This document shows, in pieces, positions 21,604 through 28,648 of a stretch of DNA of 64,000 nt (position 1 is its first letter; each line of letters starts with the position of its first letter). Source of the stretch: Pirellulaceae bacterium (lineage in GTDB: Bacteria; Planctomycetota; Planctomycetia; Pirellulales; Pirellulaceae); assembly GCA_026004795.1 (NCBI GenBank), contig BPJV01000003.1, positions 620,001-684,000 of the forward strand. Reading direction: 5' to 3'. Under the pieces are notes generated by a model. The model was not told the DNA's origin. It made no database searches and saw nothing but the letters and a program-made list of their open reading frames with translations. Both the position numbers and the translations under genes were made by a program.

Positions 21604-22191
21604 ATGCCCTCTTATCGATTCAAGACAGCCAACTTGATTCTAAGCCTGTCCGTTTTCGTTTTCGGGTACATCTTTCTTCGGTATGCTTACCAGGTAGCCG
21701 ACTCCTTTCCTTTTTCCCAAGAAATCGTGCTGATCGTACTGGGGACGTTGGCCACAATTTTCATCACGGCATTGTTATTGCAAAAACAAACAGAGGTCGA
21801 GCTGGGCAAGGAACAACGGATCAAGTACCTGGACTTGAAATCCACGACCTACCACCAACTTGTCACTGACATTCAGGAATTTGTGGTCAAGGGAGACTTG
21901 ACTCGCGAGGACCTGCGTCATCTGGAATTTCTTGCGCACAGAGTTGCCTTGGTGGGATCTCCAGACGTGCTGAAGTCCTATGGGGAATTCGTTGCCGGCA
22001 TCGCCACGGCCGTGGGGGACGCGCATCTTTCCCAGATGGATTCCGACATCGTTTCTCGGAAGCTGGCCGAGCTGACGATCGCCTTACGCCGGGACCTGAT
22101 TGGCGAGCTGGATGACCGTGATCCGGAAATGAAGGCAGTGATCGATCGGTACATCATCGAAAACACGGACCGTTCGATCGACGCATTCTAA
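21604..22191 (+). CDS. Small two-helix membrane protein
   Basis: From the ATG at 21604 (MPSYRFKTANLIL) the protein is 195 residues. It has two adjacent membrane helices (LILSLSVFVFGYIFLRYAY and EIVLIVLGTLATIFITALLL) and then a charged cytosolic helical domain, LQKQTEVELGKEQRIKYLDLKSTTYHQL, ending EMKAVIDRYIIENTDRSIDAF. The same frame stays open upstream to 21430, but that stretch lacks protein character. The pattern of two helices plus a coiled-coil-like cytosolic tail occurs in many unannotated bacterial proteins. I do not recognise a function. It lies 211 bases after the CRTAC1-like gene and may be cotranscribed or separate. Confidence 0.65.
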   Translation: MPSYRFKTANLILSLSVFVFGYIFLRYAYQVADSFPFSQEIVLIVLGTLATIFITALLLQKQTEVELGKEQRIKYLDLKSTTYHQLVTDIQEFVVKGDLTREDLRHLEFLAHRVALVGSPDVLKSYGEFVAGIATAVGDAHLSQMDSDIVSRKLAELTIALRRDLIGELDDRDPEMKAVIDRYIIENTDRSIDAF

Positions 22192-22523
22192 GCGTGCTCG
22201 ACAGCGCCCATCGTTGCTCTCTTCCGCCACGGCACCCGTGTTGAAGGGAATCCAAGAGGCGAGAAGAAAGCGAACCACGCAGAAAGCGTCTCTCCGGCGG
22301 CGGTCCAGCCTCTCTGGTGCCCGAGCTTTTTAACCTTGCCGCTGAGAACGGCTTGGGCCAGGAGGCGGGAGGCGAGGGCCTGGTGGATGCCGAGGGCGTC
22401 GGCGATCTTTTGTACGAAGACCACGCCGTCTTGCTCGCGAATGAACTGGACGGCGTCGCGCCACCGCCCGGGGCTGGGGATGTCGTCGGTCAGGGAGTCC
22501 CTTCCGGGAGCGAGCATCTTCAC
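22188..22523 (-). CDS. Possible winged-helix fragment
   Basis: A 111-residue frame whose central part, WRDAVQFIREQDGVVFVQKIADALGIHQALASRLLAQAVLSGKVKKLGHQRGWTAAG, looks like a winged helix-turn-helix: a helix, then KIADALGIHQALASRLL as turn and recognition helix, then a wing. The flanks (N-terminal MKMLAPGRDS, C-terminal FFSPLGFPSTRVPWRKR) look non-conserved. It ends 4 bases inside the preceding plus-strand gene's stop region. It sits at the left edge of the decayed island and may be a remnant of a larger regulator. Confidence 0.4.
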   Translation of the reverse strand: MKMLAPGRDSLTDDIPSPGRWRDAVQFIREQDGVVFVQKIADALGIHQALASRLLAQAVLSGKVKKLGHQRGWTAAGETLSAWFAFFSPLGFPSTRVPWRKRATMGAVEHA

Positions 22524-22738
22524 TCTACTTCAGGTCGCGAAGCATGCTGGCGTTAAGAGCCACGTCCGCTTGCGATAGTCACACTGAGCCAGGAATTCCG
22601 CCCGACATCAAGCGCGGTTTTGCTAGGTTTCGGCGGGCCTCGTTGGTACCGCCGGTGGCCAGAGCTGCTACCGCTGGCGTGCAGGCTTTGATAGACTGCG
22701 AAGGGCGGCGAAAACCCTTCGGAGGGAATGAACAAGTG

Positions 22739-22936
22739 ATGACGAAGTTGTCCGAATACGTGATGACGGCCAAGGCGGCGGAGATCCTCGGCGTGGCCGA
22801 TGTGGAAGACGACGACGAACCGTTCGAGGAAAAGATGCAGCGTTTGACGGCCGAGTTGTACGAGTGCCTGTCCGAATCGGAATCGCTCGCCGCGCAGATT
22901 AAGGCGAATCTGGAGGGGCTGGGTTCTGGCGGGTAG
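22739..22936 (+). pseudogene. hsdM: Chimeric fragment: excisionase-like start plus HsdM C-terminal tail
   Basis: A 65-residue frame after GGAGGG and the ATG at 22739. Residues 4-18 (LSEYVMTAKAAEILGV) match the opening of MerR/excisionase-type helix-turn-helix domains. From residue 21 on, EDDDEPFEEKMQRLTAELYECLSESESLAAQIKANLEGLG matches the extreme C-terminus of type I DNA methyltransferases (HsdM), which end with the 'FEEKM.RLT..L...F.ES..LE..I..NL.GLGY' helix pair. The catalytic methylase domain with NPPY is absent. This looks like a deletion scar that joined two genes. It could still be translated as a microprotein. Confidence 0.55.
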
Positions 22937-22948
22937 CGGGAAGATTGG

Positions 22949-23011
22949 AAACACAGAGGCACAGAGGGCACGGAGAGATCACCGCTCTGTGTTCTCTCTG
23001 CCTCTGTGTTT
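22949..23011. repeat. CACAGAGG palindromic repeat, copy 1
   Basis: Left arm AAACACAGAGGCACAGAGG and right arm CTCTGCCTCTGTGTTT form a long imperfect inverted repeat around a short centre. The 34 bases starting GGAAGATTGG before and through the left arm are nearly identical in copies 1 and 2. The GTG start of the GxxExxY gene lies inside the right arm. Confidence 0.85.
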
Positions 23012-23410
23012 CAATCGAATTGCGAGCACATCAGAAATACGAACGACCTGACCAGTTCGATCATCGGTGCGGCCATTGAAGTTCACAAACGCCTCGGCCC
23101 GAGACTTCTCGAATCGGCCTACCGCGTGTGTCTGGCGTACGAACTACGGAAACGAGGCTTCGAGGTGATTGAGGAACAACCGATTCCGGTGGTTTACGAC
23201 GACGTCAAACTCGAATGCGGATTGCGGGCGGACCTGATTGTGAATGGACAGGTCGTGGTTGAACTGAAGGCGAAGTCAGCCATTCATCCGGTGGACAAGG
23301 CGCAAACGCTGTCGCACCGGCGATTGATGGGGTTGCGCTTCGGGCTGTTGATCAATTTTCATGAGGTCAAACTGGTGGACGGCGTTTATCGGATTGTGAA
23401 CGGGTATTGA
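23006..23410 (+). CDS. GxxExxY family protein (PD-(D/E)XK nuclease fold)
   Basis: A 134-residue protein matching the GxxExxY family: TSSIIGAAIEVHKRLGPRLLESAYRVCLAYELRKRG. Here the first Gly of the namesake motif is Arg33, followed by Glu36 and Tyr39. A PD-(D/E)XK-like core follows: Asp76 in LRADLIV and Glu86-Leu-Lys88 in VVVELKAK. Family members are small, of unknown role, and often sit among short palindromic repeats in environmental bacteria. This one is flanked by three such repeats and its only plausible start, GTG 23006, is inside the right arm of copy 1. The core residues are intact, so it may be functional. Possible roles are repeat mobilisation or nucleic-acid processing, neither proven. 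Confidence 0.8.
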   Translation: MFQSNCEHIRNTNDLTSSIIGAAIEVHKRLGPRLLESAYRVCLAYELRKRGFEVIEEQPIPVVYDDVKLECGLRADLIVNGQVVVELKAKSAIHPVDKAQTLSHRRLMGLRFGLLINFHEVKLVDGVYRIVNGY

Positions 23411-23431
23411 GATGGAAAACCGGAAGATTGG

Positions 23432-23503
23432 AAACACAGAGGCACAGAGGGCACGAAGAAGCGGCCGCGCGATCGGCTCTGTGTTCTCTCTGCCTCTGTG
23501 TTT
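23432..23503. repeat. CACAGAGG palindromic repeat, copy 2
   Basis: Arms AAACACAGAGGCACAGAGG and CTCTGCCTCTGTGTTT, with a centre containing GAAGAAGCGGCCGCGCGATC. It starts 21 bases after the stop of the GxxExxY gene. Confidence 0.85.
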
Positions 23504-23598
23504 CTACCTTTTCCGCGACCCTTCTCAAACTGCATCTCCGGCGACGCTCTCCGCGCTTCCGGTCACCGAGGTAGGCGGCGATGCGTGAGTTCGTTGGG

Positions 23599-23670
23599 AA
23601 ACACAGAGACACAGAGGGCACGAAGAAGCGGCCGCGCGATCGGCTCTGTGTTCTCTGTGCCTCTGTGTTT
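23599..23670. repeat. CACAGAGG palindromic repeat, copy 3
   Basis: Arms AAACACAGAGACACAGAGG and CTGTGCCTCTGTGTTT. The centre, GAAGAAGCGGCCGCGCGATC, is identical to copy 2, while copy 1 has a different centre. It lies about 70 bases upstream of the DUF3800 gene. Confidence 0.85.
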
Positions 23671-23738
23671 TCCTCCCCGTCCCTTCGCCGCAACCGCTCC
23701 CATGACGCTGCCACCTCAGCCGCAAACGGAGGTCAGGC

Positions 23739-24623
23739 ATGAGCTGGCTGTTGTTCCTTGACGAAAGCGGGCATGACCACCGGCAGATGCCCTACGATGT
23801 TCGCGGCGGTGTGGCTCTGCAGGATGCTCAGCTTTGGCCGTTCGTGCAAGCGATGCAGCGACTTGAACTCGATTCCTTCGGCGGGCAACTGCACCACTAC
23901 CGCAAGGAATTGAAAGGGAGCACGCTGGTCGACCGGAAACGTTTCCGATTTGCCAACCAGGCGTCGCCGATGAAACCCGAAGCACGCCGGAAACATGCTC
24001 GCGGGTTTCTGACCAAAGGGCTGGAGAAGAAGACGCCGACTCGCGACGAATTCACGGCCTACGGGCAGGCTTGTCTTGAGATGGCGCGCGGCATATTTTA
24101 ACTGCTCAGGGATCACCGAGCCGTAGTCTTCGCAGCGGCGATTCCGGCCCGCATGAAAAAGCCCGGTCAGGCACGCCTTGACGAATTCCTGCGCAAGGAC
24201 CACGTCTTCCTGCTGGAACGTTATTTCTATTTTCTGGAAGCTCAGCGCCAGCATGGGCTGCTGGTCATGGACGAGGTCGAAAAAGCGGCTGATCGCAAGT
24301 TCGTGCGGCAATTGGAAGCGTACTTCACGAAGACCAGTACCGGACGCTACCGAACGGCGTGGATCGTGCCAACGCCGTTCTTTGTGTCGTCAGACATGAC
24401 GTATCCGGTTCAGGCAGCGGACCTGTGCATTTATTGCCTCAACTGGGGATTCCGTCTTCCGTCTCAGGGGATGAACGGGCCAACACGAACTGAGATTGCC
24501 GATGAGTTCGGCCGCTGGCTCGGTCAATTGCAGTTCAAAGGCGAAGGAGAGAAGGACGGGCGAGTCTTCCAAAGCTGGGGCATCGTCTATGTTCCGAACC
24601 CGTACGCCCCCGGGAGGACATGA
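23739..24623 (+). pseudogene. DUF3800 family protein interrupted by one in-frame stop
   Basis: Residues 1-120 begin MSWLLFLDESGHD, the hallmark of DUF3800 (an acidic LDESG strand), and continue RGGVALQDAQLWPFV. Codon 121 (24099-24101) is TAA. The same frame resumes at once with LLRDHRAVVFAAAIPARMKKP and runs to 24623 through FLEAQRQHGLLVMDEVEKAADRKFVRQL, SSDMTYPVQAADLCIYCLNWGF, the usual second conserved block of the family. One base change, for example GAA to TAA, explains the interruption. The full frame would be about 294 residues. DUF3800 proteins are common in mobile and defence islands and their activity is not established. An internal ATG at 24153 could restart translation of the C-terminal half. 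Confidence 0.75.
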
Positions 24624-25810
24624 TTTGGGAGGACATGACATGGGAGTGCGCACAAAAAAAGAGGCAATGCCTTTGGGACCACCCACAAGGAGCCGTCCCG
24701 CAGCCGAGCCTCCAATAACAGTATCGGCCCGGATCTACCCAAAGTCAAGCAATGTTATCGACTTGCACTGTCCTTTCGCGACTCCGATTGACTCCGGCCG
24801 CGGTCCTTCAGTTAGTGCTTCGAATCGAGAGCACGAGGTAAACCGCCCAACCGATACGCGACAGCCCATGGTCGCCTTGAAAACTGAAGCATGAAGAATC
24901 GTTTCTGATGACTGACGCCAACCAGATTCGTGAATCCCGGCCAATTACCGTCCTCTGTCTGAAACAGTGGTCGAGCGGGCGGCTTTGGGATGGTTCGAAG
25001 CACTCAACTACGACGTGGAACGCGGGGCCGACATCTCGCCCGGTGCAGACAATCCGCTCAGGGCGAGTTACGAAGACGTCGTGCTTGAGCCGCGTCTGCG
25101 AGCGGCGCTGCGGAAGATCAATTCGTACTTGTCGGACGATGCCATCGAGCAGGCCGTTCGCGTCGTCGCTCGGCCGCCGGAACCGACGCTGATCCAAAAC
25201 AACCGTTGGTTCCACCGGCTGCTGACCGACGGAATCGATGTCGAGTATCGAACCAAGTCGGGCGAAACACGCGGCGACAAGGCATGGCTGGTCGATTTTG
25301 CTCGACCGAAGAACAACGACCTGCTGGTGGTCAATCAGTTCACCGTCAAATGCGGCAACGCGACACGGCGGCCGGATCTGGTTGTCTTTCTGAACGGCCT
25401 GCCGATTGCCGTCATTGAACTGAAGGATCCCGCCGACGAGCAGGCCGACTTGTGGAAGGCCTATCGCCAGTTGCAGGACTACAAGCAGAACATTCCACCG
25501 CTGTTCGTCTACAACGAGTTGCTGGCGATCAGCGATGGCGATTCCACGCGCGTCGGTTCCCTGACCGCCGACAACGACCGCTTCGCGCCGTGGCGATCGA
25601 TCGAAGATTACCGCAATCCGGGACATCACGTTCTGGAAGTTCTGATCAAGGGACTGTTCGAGCCGTCGCGGCTGGTCGACTATCTGCGGCACTGCATCAC
25701 GTTTGAAGAAGACGAACGCTCCGGCGACATCATCAAGAAGATCGCGGCCTACCACCAGTTCCGCGCGGTGCGGAACGCACGGGAGTCGGTGAAGCGGGCG
25801 CTGCGCAATC

Positions 25811-25883
25811 AGCCGCAGGGCGCTAGCCCCGGTTCGACCGGCGCGGCAGATCGGGGGGAACCGGACGCTAGCGCGTTCCGGCT
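25811..25883. repeat. GCTAGC-type palindromic element inside hsdR, copy 1
   Basis: Left arm AGCCGCAGGGCGCTAGCCCC and right arm GGACGCTAGCGCGTTCCGGC form an imperfect inverted repeat. The hsdR frame runs straight through, encoding a Gly/Ser/Ala-rich insert (QGASPGSTGAADRGEPDASA) between RNARESVKRALRNQ and the Walker A region. Confidence 0.7.
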
Positions 25884-26527
25884 GATGGAATCGGGCGATG
25901 GCCGAGGCGGGGTTATCTGGTACACACAGGGGGTCCGGCAAAAGCCTGTCCATGTTGATGCTTGCGGGTGCACTGATCGCCGACGAGCAGCTCGCCAATC
26001 CGACGATCGTCGTCGTCACGGACCGGAACGATCTGGACGGCCAACTGTTCGCCACGTTCGCAGCCGGACGTGCGTTGTTGCGGCAGCAGCCGGAACAGGC
26101 CGAGAGCCGCGACGATCTGGCAGCGAAACTGAATCGCGCCTCGGGCGGCGTCGTCTTCACCACGATTCAGAAATTCGAAGAACGCGGCGGTCCGGTCAGC
26201 GAACGGTCGAACATCGTCGTCCTCGCCGACGAAGCCCATCGCAGCCAGTACGGGTTCCTCGACGGCGGTGCTCGCTGGATGCGGGACGCGATCCCAAATG
26301 CCACCTTCGTCGGCTTCACTGGAACCCCGATCGAAAGCGACGACAAGAACACTCCGGCTGTCTTCGGCGACTACTGCGACATCTACGACATCCGGCAGGC
26401 CATCGACGACAACGCGACCGTACCCATCTTTTATGAGATGCGGCTCGTCAAACTGCTGCCGGATGAGGAAGGCATTGCCGAGGCGGAAGCCCAGATCACA
26501 GCGGCGTTGCAGTCACCCTCAGCAAGT

Positions 26528-26596
26528 GAGCCGCTGGGCGCTAGCCCCGGTTGTCGCGATGCGGATTCAGGAACCGGGGCTAGCGCCCAACGGCTG
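26528..26596. repeat. GCTAGC-type palindromic element inside hsdR, copy 2
   Basis: Left arm GAGCCGCTGGGCGCTAGCCC and right arm GGGGCTAGCGCCCAACGGCT pair almost perfectly. It is in frame, encoding [20 protein letters not shown], and resembles copy 1 about 700 bases upstream. Confidence 0.75.
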
Positions 26597-27039
26597 ATAG
26601 CGAAGGCCGCTCGGACCGAGGACACCGCCGGCGCAGTTCCCCCAGACATCAGCGCTCCGCTCGAGGAACTTGTCGGCGCGGAGCGGCGGCTGAAACTGGT
26701 GGCGAAGGAAATCGTCGAGCATTTCGAGAAGCGGCGGGAGGCGATCGAAGGCAAAGGCATGGTCGTCTGCATGAGCCGCAAGATCTGCATCGACCTCTAC
26801 AACGAGATCACCAAGCTGCGGGCGGACTGGCATGCCGACGAAGACGACGAGGGTTTCATCAAGGTCGTGATGACCGATGGCGTCCCGCCACAACGCAGAG
26901 GCGAGAGCGACGCGGACTACCAGAAGCGAATCGAGCCACTGATCGAACCCATCAAGTACCACGGCCGGACCAAGGGCCGACGGGCTCGTGGCGTGACTGA
27001 AACAACTCACCCCTGACCAGCAATCCCGGAGCAACCGAC

Positions 27040-27327
27040 ATGGCAAAGAATGCATCAACCCCGAAACGAAAATCCACATTCGGCTCATCGAACATTGACC
27101 ACTTCAGCCCGGCATTGCCCGAAGGCACACCGAAGGCGATCAACGTCGTCCTCAGCTTCGAGGAAGCACTGAAACTGCACCTGAGCCTCGGCCAGTTGCT
27201 TGGCCACCTGAACGGCTACAACCGCGCGACGAAGGAAGGCAAGCGCACCGCAGCAAATCTCTGCATTTATACCGATGTGAAACGCGTTGCAGTGGTCGAG
27301 GGGAAGATTCGCAAAGAGAATTCATAG
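27040..27327 (+). CDS. Small conserved protein of unknown function
   Basis: A 95-residue protein starting at ATG 27040: a basic N-terminus (MAKNASTPKRK), then GSSNIDHFSPALPEGTPKAINVVLSFEEALKLHLSLGQLLGHLNGYNRATKEGKRTAANLCIYTDVKRVAVVEGKI. The composition, with a helix rich in Leu/His and a closing beta hairpin, is protein-like, and the frame is intact, in contrast to its neighbours. I do not recognise a named domain. It begins 24 bases after the truncated hsdR frame ends and may be a cargo gene of the island. Confidence 0.6.
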   Translation: MAKNASTPKRKSTFGSSNIDHFSPALPEGTPKAINVVLSFEEALKLHLSLGQLLGHLNGYNRATKEGKRTAANLCIYTDVKRVAVVEGKIRKENS

Positions 27328-27420
27328 CCGCCCCCCGAGCCGCCGGGGGTGCCAGGCCCGGCGACTCACGACATGGACCGAATTGTCAAAGAACGATTCG
27401 CGAACGCACACCCTCGTCCG

Positions 27421-27534
27421 GTCGGCCGGTGGTGGCCGATAAGTGAACGCGATTCACCGTCGACCACTGCGAGCCGATAAGTGAATGCGATGTCCGGTCG
27501 ACCGCTGGCGGCCGATTGGTGAGCGCGATTTTCC
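27421..27534. repeat. Tandem repeat, three 38-bp units
   Basis: Units start at 27421, 27459 and 27497, each exactly 38 bases, opening GTCGRCC and sharing a middle GCCGATAAGTGAACGCGAT (third unit GCCGATTGGTGAGCGCGAT). A more degenerate fourth unit may follow at 27535-27572. The period is not a multiple of three and the units are contiguous, so this is neither coding nor CRISPR-like. It may be a binding or iteron-like array of the lost element. Confidence 0.75.
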
Positions 27535-27601
27535 GTTGGGTGGTGCCAGTGGGCTTGGTCAGCGCGACGGCGAGTTGGCCGAGTCCACGTGAAGGCGGCG
27601 A

Positions 27602-27973
27602 TCAGACACGGGATTCACGCATCCGCTGCTTGATCTTCGCGCGCCGTTTTTCCACGTCTGTCCGTAACTCGCCAAGCGACTTGCTGGCCTCGGCCGGCAG
27701 GCGTTGGACGTCGGTGGAAATGCTCTCGCCGCCAAACCGGGTGTCACTCACGATGGCCAGCGTCTTGTCGATGAGCGGCTGTAGGTCGAACGGTCCGACC
27801 AGGCCGGATGTCTTCGGGCCACAGACGTTATCGGTGCTCACAAGTCGGACCAGCAAGCGTGCCGAACAGGTCGGGGAACCGATCTTGCGGGGCAAGAATT
27901 CGACCCGCCGCAGAACTTGGAAGATGGGGAGCAATTGCCAAGGCTTGCGGAAAAAGGTGCCGGGACCAATCAC
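27602..27973 (-). pseudogene. Remnant of phage/plasmid primase, SF3 helicase domain
   Basis: The minus-strand frame contains SARLLVRLVSTDNVCGPKTSGLVGPFDLQPLIDKTLAIVSDTRFGGES, which I match to the C-terminal helicase part of P4-type phage/plasmid primases. Intact members read like 'GSGKGTIARVL..LVG..NVC.PTL..L...FGL.PLI.K.LA.ISDAR..G'. The Walker A is spoiled (KIGSPTCSARLL) and the region after GGES no longer fits the family, turning into a Lys/Arg-rich tail. The N-terminal primase is absent. It supports a former integrative element or prophage here. The match is by eye and needs a profile search. Confidence 0.5.
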
Positions 27974-28122
27974 GGTGGCCGAGATTTACGATTGGGCCAT
28001 TGCGTCGGCAAAGCGTGAGGTCGTCCGTTGCAAGATCGCTCGCGGCAAGACGCCAATCGAGGCTGGTGATAAGCCTCTCCCGAAAGCAACACGCACTGCT
28101 GAGTACGCGAGCATCCGGCGCG

Positions 28123-28466
28123 ATGAGCACGACCCGCGAATTGGCCTGGCGTGTGCGAAAGCGCATCTACCTGGGCCGCGACACGCAAATCAGCAAGCTC
28201 TTCTGGTTGCTTGCCTCCTCGGTCGGGCGGGGCCTTACGCTCGTCGAGGTGCAGCGGGCCATCGATGGATTTGAAACGGACCGCGAGGGCCAGGATGAAT
28301 TCGACAGCGCCCTGAAGCGCCTTGCGAAAGGCGTTCTCGAAACTGCAGAAAGCCTTGCGCAAAGGCGGTGCTGTCGACCATCTGCTCATCGTCGGTGGCG
28401 GCAGCGCGGCGTGCCCCGAGTACACGCTGAGTACACAGTGGTCCTGCGCTTCCCAGAAAAGTCCTG
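28123..28466 (+). pseudogene. Remnant of an unknown small gene with one frameshift
   Basis: From ATG 28123 the frame reads MSTTRELAWRVRKRIYLGRD, then KLFWLLASSVGRGLTLVEVQRAIDGFETD..., FDSALKRL. Near 28318 one extra base shifts it. The adjacent frame continues with RKAFSKLQKALRKGGAVDHLLIVGGG and ends PEYTLSTQWS at 28465. The two parts join into one plausible helical protein of about 110 residues. I do not recognise the family. Confidence 0.4.
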
Positions 28467-28648
28467 AGTGGAACACCAACGATTCTCGCGGATTCCGCGT
28501 TGTTGCCTCAAGCCCCGCCTCTTGAACCACACTTCTTGGCCGGCATTGCAGTAAGCACGTCCCGCGACACCGTAGCCATTTCCCGGTTCGCGACAACTGG
28601 ACCGCTGGCAGGAAGCAGCGATGGCAGCAGGCCGATGCGTCCCACCAG

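Larger units (their letters stand above)
24908..27016 (+). pseudogene. hsdR: Type I restriction enzyme R subunit (HsdR), frameshifted and C-terminally truncated
   Basis: An N-terminal nuclease domain is clear: VVERAALGWFEALNYDVERG, RRPDLVVFLNGLPIAVIELKDP with the PD...E-x-K residues. An SF2 translocase follows: [10 protein letters not shown] (Walker A), [26 protein letters not shown] (DEAH box), FTGTPIE. Two frameshifts break it. Near 24934 the start MTDANQIRE joins IPANYRPLSETVVE only after adding one base. At 25929-25933 a run of five G must lose one G to restore TQGSGKS. After [10 protein letters not shown] (about 26960) the homology stops, and the rest of the motor domain and the C-terminal helices are missing, so roughly half of a normal 1000-residue HsdR is lost. 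Two palindromic elements lie in frame within it. No intact hsdM or hsdS is present nearby. Confidence 0.85.

Noticed and set aside
24099-24101. Stop codon in DUF3800 as programmed read-through
   Set aside because: TAA is the least leaky stop and no stimulatory structure is seen. A nonsense mutation in a decayed region is simpler.
27421-27534. 38-bp repeats as a CRISPR array
   Set aside because: The units are contiguous with no unique spacers, and no Cas genes are present.
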